NCBI RefSeq assembly: GCF_002086695.1
Contig: NZ_MVIH01000024.1
Coordinates: 1-42,779 of the forward strand
DNA: 42,779 nt
DNA from: Mycolicibacterium rhodesiae
Lineage (GTDB): Bacteria; Actinomycetota; Actinomycetes; Mycobacteriales; Mycobacteriaceae
Direction: 5' to 3'
In this document: positions 25,367 through 31,886 of the stretch, piece by piece
Numbering within the stretch: the first letter of the stretch is position 1
How the letters are laid out: each line of letters begins with the position of its first letter
Notes under the pieces: model-generated
The model's database searches: none
Seen by the model: only the letters and a program-made list of their open reading frames with translations
Told to the model about the DNA's origin: nothing
Position numbers and translations under genes: made by a program

Positions 25367-27015
25367 ATCCGCTCCGGTGCCGACACGCCGAGGATGTTCA
25401 GACCGTTGGCGATCACCTGCCGGGTGGCCGCACACAGAGCCAACCGCGCACGATGCAGATCGCCGGGCTCTTCGTCGCCCATGGGCAGCACCCGGCACGA
25501 GTCGTAGAAGCGGTGATAGTCGCCGGCCAGGTCTTCGAGGTAGCGGCACACCCGGTGCGGCTCGCGCAGTGAGGCGCCTGCCGTGAGCACCCGACTGAAC
25601 TCGCCGAGGTTGCGGATCAGCGCGCCCTCTTTGTCGTGGGTGAGCAGTTCCAGGTGCGCGGTGTCGGGAGCCAACCCCAGATCGGCGGCGTTGCGGGCCA
25701 GAGCCGACAGCCGTGCGTGCGCGTATTGCACGTAATAGACCGGGTTTTCGCTGGACGCCGACGACCACAGCTGCAAGTCGATGTCGATCGGGGTGTCCAC
25801 CGAGGACCGGGTCAGCGAGTAGCGGGCCGCGTCCACGCCGATGGCCTCGACGAGATCGTCGAGGGTGATGACGGTTCCGGCGCGCTTGCTCATCCGGACC
25901 GGCTGTCCGTCGCGAACCAGGTTGACCATCTGTCCGATCAGTACCTCGACGGTGTCGGGGTCGTCACCGAGGGCGGCCGCGGCGGCCTTGAGCCGGGCGA
26001 TGTAGCCGTGGTGGTCGGCGCCCAGCATGTAGATGCACAGGTCGAATCCGCGCTGACGCTTGTCCAGGTAGTAGGCCAGGTCGCCGGCGATGTACGCAGG
26101 CTGACCGTCGCTCTTGATGACAACCCGGTCCTTGTCGTCACCGAATTCCGTTGTGCGCAACCACGTTGCGCCGTCCTTCTCGTAAATGTTGCCGGTCTGG
26201 CGCAGCTTGGCGATGGCCTGATCGACTCGCCCACTGGTGTGCATCGAGTCTTCGTGGGTGTAGACGTCGAAGTCGGTGCCGAACTCGTGCAGCGATTCCT
26301 TGATGTGGTTGAACATCAGGTCCACGCCGATGGAGCGGAAAGTCTCCTTCTGCTCGTCGCCGGTCTGGCTCAGCGCGTCGGGGGCCTTCGTCAGCACCTG
26401 GTCGGCGATGTCCTTGATGTAGTCGCCGGCGTAGCCGTCTTCGGGCGCGGGCTCGCCGTTCGCCGCGGCGATCAGGGAGTTGGTGAACCGGTCGATCTGT
26501 GCGCCGTGGTCGTTGAAGTAGTACTCCCGGGTGACCGCGGCACCCTGGGTGCTCAGCAGCCGACCGAGGGCGTCACCGACGGCGGCCCAGCGGGTGCCGC
26601 CGATGTGAATCGGGCCGGTCGGGTTGGCCGAGACGAACTCGAGGTTGATGTTGGTGCCGTCGAGCGCGGTGGAATTGCCGTAGCTCGCGCCCGCGGCGAG
26701 CACGTTGCTCACGATCACACCCTGCGCGGAGGCCTCGATGCGCAGATTCACGAAGCCGGGCCCGGCGACCTCGGCGGCGGAGATGCCGTCCGCCTCAGCC
26801 AACGCCGCGGCCAGCCAGCCGGCCAGCTCACGAGGGTTGGCGCCGACCTTTTTGGCCAGCTGCAGCGCCAGGTTGGTCGCGTAATCACCGTGCTCAGGGT
26901 TGCGTGGACGCTCGACGGTCACTGTCGCTGGCAGGGCGGCGATGTCCAGGTCATGCTCGGCGAGCACCGCGGCGGCGGTGTTCTTGAGCAGCTCGGCGAG
27001 GTCGGCGGGTGTCAC
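25363..27015 (-). CDS. argS: Arginyl-tRNA synthetase
   Basis: Class I aminoacyl-tRNA synthetase, 550 aa. An N-terminal tRNA-contacting domain is followed by the HIGH-type motif PTGPIHIGGTRW and the KMSKS-type motif MSKRAGTVITLDD, with a C-terminal anticodon-binding helical domain. It has a GTG start, lies next to a tRNA-Arg gene on the opposite strand, and overlaps lysA by 4 nt. The proximity of the candidate -10 to the start codon suggests a leaderless transcript. Confidence 0.98.
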   Translation of the reverse strand: MTPADLAELLKNTAAAVLAEHDLDIAALPATVTVERPRNPEHGDYATNLALQLAKKVGANPRELAGWLAAALAEADGISAAEVAGPGFVNLRIEASAQGVIVSNVLAAGASYGNSTALDGTNINLEFVSANPTGPIHIGGTRWAAVGDALGRLLSTQGAAVTREYYFNDHGAQIDRFTNSLIAAANGEPAPEDGYAGDYIKDIADQVLTKAPDALSQTGDEQKETFRSIGVDLMFNHIKESLHEFGTDFDVYTHEDSMHTSGRVDQAIAKLRQTGNIYEKDGATWLRTTEFGDDKDRVVIKSDGQPAYIAGDLAYYLDKRQRGFDLCIYMLGADHHGYIARLKAAAAALGDDPDTVEVLIGQMVNLVRDGQPVRMSKRAGTVITLDDLVEAIGVDAARYSLTRSSVDTPIDIDLQLWSSASSENPVYYVQYAHARLSALARNAADLGLAPDTAHLELLTHDKEGALIRNLGEFSRVLTAGASLREPHRVCRYLEDLAGDYHRFYDSCRVLPMGDEEPGDLHRARLALCAATRQVIANGLNILGVSAPERM

Positions 27016-27023
27016 GAGGGTCC

Positions 27024-27046
27024 ATCCTATGGTCTGACGTGGTCAG
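27024..27046 (-). promoter_or_regulatory. argS promoter -10 and adjacent palindrome
   Basis: On the minus strand TAGGAT (27024-27029) ends 8 nt before the GTG of argS, leaving essentially no leader. Immediately upstream is CTGACgtgGTCAG (27034-27046), a 5+3+5 palindrome in the -35 area that could be an operator. Both are seen directly; function is inferred. Confidence 0.45.
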
Positions 27047-27071
27047 CGCCCGAATCCATATCTCGGCCCCC

Positions 27072-27154
27072 GGCGGGCAGGAGCGCAGCGACCCGGGGAT
27101 GGATCCGGCGGGCAGGAGCGCAGCGACCCGGGGATGGATCCGGCGGGCAGGAGC
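27072..27154. repeat. Tandem 35-bp direct repeat, about 2.4 copies
   Basis: Two perfect 35-bp units (27072-27106 and 27107-27141), each starting GGCGGGCAGGAGCGCAGCG, and 13 nt of a third lie between argS and the tRNA gene. Short GAGCGCAGCGACC-type motifs of this sort are scattered at gene ends in mycobacteria. Copy number is likely strain-variable. Confidence 0.9.
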
Positions 27155-27206
27155 AGTCACTCAGATGAGTTAGGCTGTCGGAGCCCATTGGCGCAGCTGT
27201 GCGTGC

Positions 27207-27282
27207 GCCCCCGTAGCTCAGGGGATAGAGCGTCTGCCTCCGGAGCAGAAGGCCGCAGGTTCGAATCCTGCCGGGGGCACCA
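27207..27282 (+). tRNA. tRNA-Arg (anticodon CCG)
   Basis: Complete cloverleaf with encoded CCA. The acceptor stem is GCCCCCG/CGGGGGC, and the D arm begins TAGCTCAGGGGATAGAGC. The anticodon arm TCTGC-CTCCGGA-GCAGA places CCG at the wobble triplet. The T arm GCAGG-TTCGAAT-CCTGC is perfect. The 3' half (from 27234) is duplicated at 37288-37334, so this gene is the integration target; its 3' half now comes from the inserted element and restores a full tRNA. It lies next to argS, its cognate synthetase gene. Confidence 0.97.
27234..27280 (+). repeat. attL: 47-bp attachment core in tRNA-Arg
   Basis: Runs from the anticodon stem to the acceptor end of the tRNA and is identical over 47 bp to 37288-37334. 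Integration by a tyrosine recombinase into a tRNA 3' end leaves exactly this arrangement. The integrase gene lies 734 nt inside this end. Confidence 0.95.
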
Positions 27283-27290
27283 TCGAAACG

Positions 27291-27325
27291 AGGCCCGACC
27301 TGCAAGTCCGCAGATCGGGCCTTTT
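27291..27325 (+). terminator. Terminator after tRNA-Arg, carried by the element
   Basis: AGGCCCGA (27291-27298) pairs with TCGGGCCT (27315-27322) across a 16-nt loop and is followed by TTTTCG. It lies 11 nt after the discriminator base, inside the inserted element, so the element supplies both a tRNA 3' half and a terminator to the rebuilt gene. Confidence 0.8.
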
Positions 27326-27350
27326 CGTTCGCCAAGACGGAATGGCTCCC

Positions 27351-27372
27351 TGTCACGACGTTGTCACAACTC
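27351..27372 (+). repeat. Candidate integrase arm-type site, left end
   Basis: TGTCACGACG followed by TTGTCACAACTC, two TGTCAC(G/A)AC direct units. The same 22 bp with one change occurs at 37131-37152 in the same orientation near the other end. In the excised circle the two would flank the att core at about 70 and 135 bp, as arm sites do. Confidence 0.6.
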
Positions 27373-27375
27373 GAA

Positions 27376-28011
27376 TCAAACAGGTTTCCAGTCGTTCCAA
27401 AACCGCCCGAAGTCGACAGTGAACCCGCTGGGCGCTTGGTCAAGTCTGACGAGTTCGCGGAAATCGTCTCCTCGACCCCACCAGTCGTTCACCATCAACC
27501 GCTGCCACACAAGGGTGAGTCCATAATTGCCGCCGCCCCCGATGACCTGGTCGTTGTTTTCCGGCGCGAAGATCGCGACAGCCAGCAGGCCCATGACGAC
27601 CGAGGTCGGGAGTTGCAGCTTGCCATCAAGCGTCAGCCGAATATTCACTGCGTCGCCGCCGTCTTGGATCGGCGTTAGTTCGAAGCCTTCTGGAAGTTCG
27701 TCTCCGTGACCGTGGGTGCAGCGGTGGATACCGTAGATCACGTCTGCCACGTCGGGACGTTTGTCAGGAAGGTCCGATTTCACCGCGACCGGGAAGCGCA
27801 ATAGTGGGACGTTAAGTCCGGTAAGGGCGACCGCGCCGAAGATGTCGATGGAGTCGCGGATGGTCCGCTTAAAACGTGCCCCGACCCGCCGGTTTGGGTA
27901 ACGCTTCTTGCCGGTCCCGTCGACGGCATTGCATGCGTGGAGCATCGCAGCGTCCCACTCTGATCGTCCCCACTCGCGGAGCGCATGGGTCACTGAGTCG
28001 CCAACATTCAT
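27376..28011 (-). CDS. Unknown protein beside integrase, possible HEPN domain
   Basis: 211 aa, starting ATG 28011, 2 nt after the integrase stop and so in its transcript. An N-terminal helical part holds AAMLHACNAVDGTGKKRYPN (21-40) and GARFKRTIRD. Residues 92-104 read IYGIHRCTHGHGD, containing Arg97-x4-His102, which fits the R-x4-6-H catalytic motif of HEPN ribonucleases and the usual (I/L)Y-x-I-R-x-x-x-HG context. HEPN proteins often act as RNases in anti-phage abortive infection or toxin systems. This is pattern-level recognition only: the second half (GGGGNYGLTLVWQRLMVNDWW) is unfamiliar. It could be any element-borne accessory protein. Confidence 0.7.
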   Translation of the reverse strand: MNVGDSVTHALREWGRSEWDAAMLHACNAVDGTGKKRYPNRRVGARFKRTIRDSIDIFGAVALTGLNVPLLRFPVAVKSDLPDKRPDVADVIYGIHRCTHGHGDELPEGFELTPIQDGGDAVNIRLTLDGKLQLPTSVVMGLLAVAIFAPENNDQVIGGGGNYGLTLVWQRLMVNDWWGRGDDFRELVRLDQAPSGFTVDFGRFWNDWKPV

Positions 28012-28013
28012 CT

Positions 28014-29210
28014 CTAGTGGCTGGCCGTGACGACTGCACCGAGCGTCACCCCGGCGGCTCTCAGCTCAGCGTCCTGCGAGTGCGCGTAAATGCGGGCAGT
28101 GGTCTCAGCGTCGGCATGGCCCAGCCACTTAGCGATCACGGCCAGCGGCACACCTCGGAGGTGCATCGCGGTGCCGCAGGAATGGCGGGCATCGTGCAAC
28201 CGGATCGGACGCACCTTGGCTGTCTTGGTGTTCTTGTGCCACATCCGACTCAGGGTGTCAGGCGTGTACGGGTTCCCGGCCTCGTTGACCGCGACGTACC
28301 CGCTGTCGGCGTGGGCAGCACCGAGAGCCAGTTTCTCCTCGGCGTAGCGCGCCGACGCGCGCTTGAGCACCGCCACTAATCCCTCATCGAGCGGCAACGT
28401 CCGTTTCGACGACTTCGTCTTGGGCTCGTTCTCCACCACGGTTCCGGCACCGGCCTGCACACGGCCCCGTTTCACGCTCAGGGTGCCTTCGGTGAGGTCG
28501 ACGTCCGACCATTGCAGGCCCGCTATCTCCGAGCGCCTGAGACCGCTCAACGCGAGATACCACAGGTGTCCGGAGCGGTCCCTATCAGCGGCGCGCAGCA
28601 CCGCGCCGATCTCCGCCGGGGTGTAGGTGTCCATCTCTTTGCGGACCCGGGGAACCTTTTTCATGGACTCGGCGACGTTGTAGGCGACTTCGCGGGACTC
28701 GACGCCGTAGGCCAGCACAGCCCGCCACGCATCAACGGCTTTATTCACCGAGCGGGCTGACCATGGGCGGCGGGTCGCGCCCTTGGCGGTTTTGGTGCCG
28801 CCGTCACGTAGCGCGATCAGCAGTGTGTCGAGGTCGGCGCGGGTCAACCTTTGCACCGCGACATCGCCGTATGACTCGCGCAGCGGGGCCAGCAGATACT
28901 CGTAGCCGAGAGAGGTCGTGGCGCGGGTATTGTGCAGCGACGCCAACCAGTTGGTGCATAGCTGCTCGACGGTGACGGCTTTACGCGGGACGAACATCCC
29001 CTTGGTTGCTTGGTCGGTGATTTCGCCGAGAGCATCGCGTGCCGCCTTCTCGCTGTTGTATCGACGGCGCACCTGTTGCCGCCTGCCAGTATCGGGATTT
29101 ATGCCAGCATCGACAGTGACCTGATAGCGGACAACAACTTTCGCTGTCTTACGATCCACGATTTCGATTTTCTTGATCTGCGGCGGCAACTGCTGCCGTG
29201 CTTTCGCCAT
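28014..29210 (-). CDS. int: Tyrosine-type site-specific integrase
   Basis: Integrates and, with an excisionase, removes the element at tRNA-Arg. It is 398 aa from ATG 29210 (AKARQQLPPQIKKIEIVD); an ATG at 29261 would add 17 hydrophobic residues. Order of domains: an AP2-like N-terminal arm-binding region (VVVRYQVTVDAGINPDTGRRQQ), a SAM-like core-binding domain (TVEQLCTNWLASL), then the catalytic domain. The catalytic residues are Arg in LSGLRRSEIAGLQW, HDARHS (H-x-x-R), WLGHAD (His) and Tyr in TTARIYAHS. All are intact, so it should be active. It is divergent from the excisionase gene. Confidence 0.95.
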   Translation of the reverse strand: MAKARQQLPPQIKKIEIVDRKTAKVVVRYQVTVDAGINPDTGRRQQVRRRYNSEKAARDALGEITDQATKGMFVPRKAVTVEQLCTNWLASLHNTRATTSLGYEYLLAPLRESYGDVAVQRLTRADLDTLLIALRDGGTKTAKGATRRPWSARSVNKAVDAWRAVLAYGVESREVAYNVAESMKKVPRVRKEMDTYTPAEIGAVLRAADRDRSGHLWYLALSGLRRSEIAGLQWSDVDLTEGTLSVKRGRVQAGAGTVVENEPKTKSSKRTLPLDEGLVAVLKRASARYAEEKLALGAAHADSGYVAVNEAGNPYTPDTLSRMWHKNTKTAKVRPIRLHDARHSCGTAMHLRGVPLAVIAKWLGHADAETTARIYAHSQDAELRAAGVTLGAVVTASH

Positions 29211-29425
29211 GGCCGCAGTTTCCGCCCCAGGTAAGAGGGACGTCAAGAGCAACATACGCACACGGACGAACGAATACGTCCACGGAAATGCTGTGATACA
29301 ACGTAAGGCAGCACGCAGAACCCTGCGCGCCCCGTGAAATTGGTTCTAACCGCAGAAATGCGGGGGTTCGGGCAACAGTCCCCCGTCCACTGGCGTGTCC
29401 CCAATTTCACTGGAAGAGGCCCGTT
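29211..29425. promoter_or_regulatory. int/xis divergent control region with inverted GTGAAATTGG sites
   Basis: 215 nt between the divergent int and HTH genes. GTGAAATTGG (29334-29343) and CCAATTTCAC (29401-29410) form a perfect 10-bp inverted pair 57 nt apart, like a repressor looping pair. Between them are a hairpin CGCA-gaaa-TGCG (29351-29362) and CGGGGG/CCCCCG arms. GGAAGAGG is the ribosome site of the 29426 gene. This is the likely lysogeny or excision switch. Confidence 0.55.
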
Positions 29426-29650
29426 ATGGCCCAACCTGTCTCCGATATCCGCCCCGCCGGGCGCCTGCTATCACCCGTCCGCGAGGCGTGGGAAGCCCTC
29501 GGCTGCGGCAAGACAATGCTGTATCAGCTGGTCAGAAACGGCGAACTGACGTTGGTCAAGATTGGCTCACGTTCGTACATCGTCAACGAATCGCTGCACG
29601 CCTACGTTGCCCGGCTGACCGAGGCATCGACCACAGGGCGGGCGTCTTGA
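29426..29650 (+). CDS. Excisionase-type helix-turn-helix protein
   Basis: 74 aa. The body is a MerR/excisionase-type winged helix: SPVREAWEALGCGKTMLYQLVRNGELTLVKIGSRSYIVNESLHAYVARL, with the tyrosine-turn and the wing KIGSR typical of the helix_turn_helix excisionase family. Placed first on the rightward strand, opposite int, it may act as directionality factor and/or as a regulator of the int-xis region. ATG 29426 has GGAAGAGG upstream. Confidence 0.88.
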   Translation: MAQPVSDIRPAGRLLSPVREAWEALGCGKTMLYQLVRNGELTLVKIGSRSYIVNESLHAYVARLTEASTTGRAS

Positions 29651-29651
29651 C

Positions 29652-29765
29652 GTGGCCAACGCCAAAAAAGGGCCGCCCCGTGGCGACGGGACGGCACCTC
29701 AACAAACCAACGAACTGACATCCACTGTAACACTTGCCATTACCGGACGCGGGCGGCCGGGATGA
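29652..29765 (+). CDS. Possible 37-aa ORF between xis and rep
   Basis: GTG 29652 opens a frame of 37 codons starting V-A-N-A-K-K-G-P-P-R and ends in a TGA that overlaps the ATG of the replication gene (ATGA at 29762-29765). It begins 1 nt after the xis stop. The overlap pattern matches the coupled chain of small genes downstream, so it may at least serve to couple translation. There is no homology to name it. Confidence 0.3.
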   Translation: MANAKKGPPRGDGTAPQQTNELTSTVTLAITGRGRPG

Positions 29766-30574
29766 AGCCGCCCCCGTTCCTCAAGGTGATACCCGCCGAC
29801 ATTGGGGTCCACGGTGCCGATGCCGCGTGCGTGCTGGCATTGATCCGCTACGTGACGGGCCTTCCGGGCGAACATAACGGGCGCCTACTGATAGCCGGGC
29901 AGATGTTTTGGCAAGTCACACATCGTGAAATCGGTTATGTCCTAGGCGGTCTCACCCGCTACACCGTCGGTCGAATCATGTCGCGCCTAGAAGAGGCCGG
30001 CGCTTTAGAGTGCCGCACTCCGGGCGCTTCAGGCGGGGATCAAACCAAGGCGTACCGCGCTGCAATGTGCGAATCTGCACACCCCCCTCTGACCAGCAAT
30101 GTGCAGAATCGCAACAGTCCTAACCAGCAATGTGCAGATTCGCAACAGGTGGCCGACCTGCAATGTGCGAATCTGCAAGGGGCCGTTGCGAATCTGCACA
30201 CCCACCTGTATGAATCTGCACATTCTTCTTCTTCTGTAGAACTGAGTGAAGAACCTGAAGAAGCCCCCAACGCCGACTTCGTCGTCGTTGATACCCCAAA
30301 AGCGGAACTGCCGCCGCTCGTGGCCGCTGTTGTTCACGTCCTCCGCACGTACCACCACCGGGAGATGACTTTCGATGACATCGAACGAGCGCTGCGGACA
30401 CACCCCGACGAAACGATCCGCAACGGCCCCGCTTACCACGCCCTGACTTTCGCAGTGGACTCTGGGCTTGCAGTTGCCACCGCGAACAAATCCCGCAAGA
30501 GCGGCAGCGGGATGAAAATTTACGGGCCGGTGCCTACCACCGATTGGCAGCCACCGGCGCAGGCGGCGTCATGA
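29762..30574 (+). CDS. Replication initiator-like protein with internal origin
   Basis: 270 aa. Residues about 20-100 form a winged-helix domain of the type seen in phage and plasmid initiators (LLIAGQMFWQVTHREIGYVLGG, RYTVGRIMSRLEEAGALECR). A low-complexity linker (about 102-180) follows, and a second helical domain (about 183-270, MTFDDIERALRTHPDETIRNGPAYHALTFAVDSGLAVA) ends the protein. The linker DNA carries six iteron-like repeats and an AT-rich stretch, the layout of phage lambda O with its internal ori. No helicase or polymerase motif is present, so replication would use host factors. The function is inferred from architecture, not from a recognised family. Confidence 0.75.
   Translation: MKPPPFLKVIPADIGVHGADAACVLALIRYVTGLPGEHNGRLLIAGQMFWQVTHREIGYVLGGLTRYTVGRIMSRLEEAGALECRTPGASGGDQTKAYRAAMCESAHPPLTSNVQNRNSPNQQCADSQQVADLQCANLQGAVANLHTHLYESAHSSSSVELSEEPEEAPNADFVVVDTPKAELPPLVAAVVHVLRTYHHREMTFDDIERALRTHPDETIRNGPAYHALTFAVDSGLAVATANKSRKSGSGMKIYGPVPTTDWQPPAQAAS
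30068..30222 (+). repeat. Six iteron-like repeats (TGCGAATCTGCA) inside the replication gene
   Basis: TGCGAATCTGCA at 30068, 30166 and 30187 on the plus strand. The inverted form TGCAGATTCGCA is at 30133, with a one-mismatch inverted copy at 30102 (TGCAGAATCGCA). A shorter direct copy, GAATCTGCACA, is at 30212. Four copies are preceded by GCAATG. The encoded residues (CESAH, CANLQ, NLHTH, YESAH) look like a by-product of the DNA repeats. Confidence 0.9.
30222..30263 (+). other. AT-rich stretch next to the iterons (candidate unwinding element)
   Basis: The 42 nt after the last iteron are about 38% GC by hand count, in a region otherwise well above 55%. They are strongly strand-biased (TTCTTCTTCTTC then GAAGAA). 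An easily melted tract beside iterons is the usual origin layout. Confidence 0.5.
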
Positions 30575-30756
30575 ACGGCCCTCAGGTCCACCCTGACGCG
30601 GTCACGTGCATCGTGTGCCGCGAAGTGTGCGCAGCTCGTCAGGTGACGCGCTCCGGCATCCCAGCGCATTACCAGTGCCAACTCGACAAGCTGCCCCGTG
30701 ATGAGCAGAACCCCGGATTGATGCGCTACGACGGAAAGGCGCGCCACGATGACTGA
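30571..30756 (+). CDS. Small Cys-rich protein (61 aa)
   Basis: Start ATG 30571 overlaps the replication gene stop (ATGA). The motif CIVCREVCAARQ near residue 12 and a later Cys suggest a small metal-binding knuckle. Its end overlaps the next gene by 8 nt. Function unknown; position suggests an early or replication accessory gene. Confidence 0.6.
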   Translation: MNGPQVHPDAVTCIVCREVCAARQVTRSGIPAHYQCQLDKLPRDEQNPGLMRYDGKARHDD

Positions 30757-31021
30757 CGACGAGATGCCGCCCTTGCTGGTGGATTGGGCTGGCCTGATCT
30801 GCCTTTGCGAATACGGCGACTGGGACCACTGGGCCGGTTCGGTGGTCGATGCCGCCGGCAATTCGACTTACTGGTTGATGGATCCAAGCCAGCTGAACGC
30901 ACCGTGCCCGACGGGTGACGCGTTCCAGTCGCACGAGGGAACCGGCTCGCTACCGGCGCATTGGCAGGCCAGGGTCCGCGTCGTCTGCGACAGGCAGACC
31001 AGTGGAGGGGAACCCGGATGA
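30749..31021 (+). CDS. Hypothetical acidic Trp-rich protein (90 aa)
   Basis: Begins MTDDEMPPLLVDWAGLICLCEYGDWDHWAG and is rich in Trp, Asp and Cys. Overlaps both neighbours (8 nt upstream, 4 nt ATGA downstream), so it belongs to the coupled small-gene chain. No family recognised. Confidence 0.65.
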   Translation: MTDDEMPPLLVDWAGLICLCEYGDWDHWAGSVVDAAGNSTYWLMDPSQLNAPCPTGDAFQSHEGTGSLPAHWQARVRVVCDRQTSGGEPG

Positions 31022-31167
31022 CTGATGCCACGTTGCGGGACTTTTTGGCGGCGCTGGAAACAGCAGTTGCGCTGGGCTGGCAGATAGTAGACGCCGGCAC
31101 CGACCTTGCGCAACAGCGGGCATCTGTCATCCGGGAACGATTGGCCGAACTCGACGACGGGGCCTGA
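31018..31167 (+). CDS. Hypothetical 49-aa protein
   Basis: ATG 31018 overlaps the preceding stop by 4 nt. The product (MTDATLRDFLAALETAVALGWQ in part) is predicted to be one or two amphipathic helices ending in acidic residues. It is too short to classify; coupling supports it as a real gene. Confidence 0.55.
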   Translation: MTDATLRDFLAALETAVALGWQIVDAGTDLAQQRASVIRERLAELDDGA

Positions 31168-31169
31168 CC

Positions 31170-31430
31170 GTGCACCTCGAAAACGGCCAACCAAACGAAC
31201 ACCGTTGGCCAGGAAAGCCAAATCCACAACGCCATGAACCCGAACCGCCTGCCGCGCCGTGGGCGCTCATCCGGTACACCGACGCCGGCAGCCTAGCCGG
31301 AGTCGAATACTTCGCGACCGAGGCCGCAGCCCGCGCCGCCGCGCCCACCGACCTGCCGTTCGCGGTTGTCGACAGTCGTCGTTTCGGTTCGCGTTGCCGC
31401 CGACGACCAGGACCGAGCACCGATGAATGA
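31170..31430 (+). CDS. Hypothetical 86-aa protein
   Basis: Starts at GTG 31170, 2 nt after the previous stop. The N-terminus is Pro/His-rich and hydrophilic; the centre (WALIRYTDAGSLAGVEYFATEAAARAAAP) looks like a small beta-alpha fold. Its end overlaps the next gene by 8 nt. No family recognised. Confidence 0.55.
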   Translation: MHLENGQPNEHRWPGKPNPQRHEPEPPAAPWALIRYTDAGSLAGVEYFATEAAARAAAPTDLPFAVVDSRRFGSRCRRRPGPSTDE

Positions 31431-31665
31431 ACCATTTGGCCCCCAGAATTTCCGGCGGCGCACGTTCACAGCCGCCGAGATAGCCAGAGGCCGGGAAGCG
31501 GCTCTAGCGGCATACGACGCCGCACAGGCGGCCATCCTCTGGGCCTTGGACCGCTCCCTCGATCCGGCTGCCCCCCTGGACAACCCACCACCGCCGTGGT
31601 CGACCGCGTCCACCACAACCGTCGACAACGCCCAAACGGAACTCGACTGGCTCAAAGAGAACTAA
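31423..31665 (+). CDS. Hypothetical 80-aa protein
   Basis: ATG 31423 lies inside the end of the previous gene. A helical centre (FTAAEIARGREAALAAYDAAQAAILWALDRSL) is followed by a Pro-rich segment. It is the last gene before the control region upstream of the capsid gene. Unknown function. Confidence 0.6.
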   Translation: MNEPFGPQNFRRRTFTAAEIARGREAALAAYDAAQAAILWALDRSLDPAAPLDNPPPPWSTASTTTVDNAQTELDWLKEN

Positions 31666-31882
31666 TTCACAGCGCGCTGTTGAAATAGATTCCAGCGCAA
31701 CCCAATTCACAGCGCGCTGCCTATGGACACGCCGCTCACACCTGCCCTACCGTGAAACACGACGTTCGACGCACCGGGGTCAGCGGCTACCGGCGTCGGG
31801 TCTCTGTCCAATCGGGGACAGCCGAATTTCATAATCGGCCCGGGGTTTCGCCGGGTCTCGTTCAATGATCCCCGATAAGGAA
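31664..31882 (+). promoter_or_regulatory. Capsid gene control region with paired operator-like repeats
   Basis: AATTCACAGCGCGCTG occurs twice, at 31664-31679 and 31704-31719 (40 bp apart). Each contains the perfect palindrome CAGCGCGCTG, and the first copy is nearly palindromic over about 19 bp (TTCACAGCGCGCTGTTGAA). Further on, CTGTCC-aatcgg-GGACAG (31804-31821) can form a hairpin, CATAAT (31830-31835) is a fair -10, and AAGGAA (31877-31882) is the capsid ribosome site. Suggests a separately controlled late promoter. Confidence 0.55.
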
Positions 31883-31886
31883 CACC

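Noticed and set aside
25367..25768. N-terminal extension of lysA to 606 aa
   Set aside because: The extra residues run through argS in another frame and have no family similarity; GTG 25366 with GTGA overlap fits the family.
30062..30222. CRISPR array
   Set aside because: The repeats are short (12 bp), occur in both orientations, lie within a coding frame and have irregular spacing; no cas genes are present.
30571..31665. Toxin-antitoxin pair among the small element ORFs
   Set aside because: Sizes and overlaps are compatible, but no toxin or antitoxin motif is visible in any of them.
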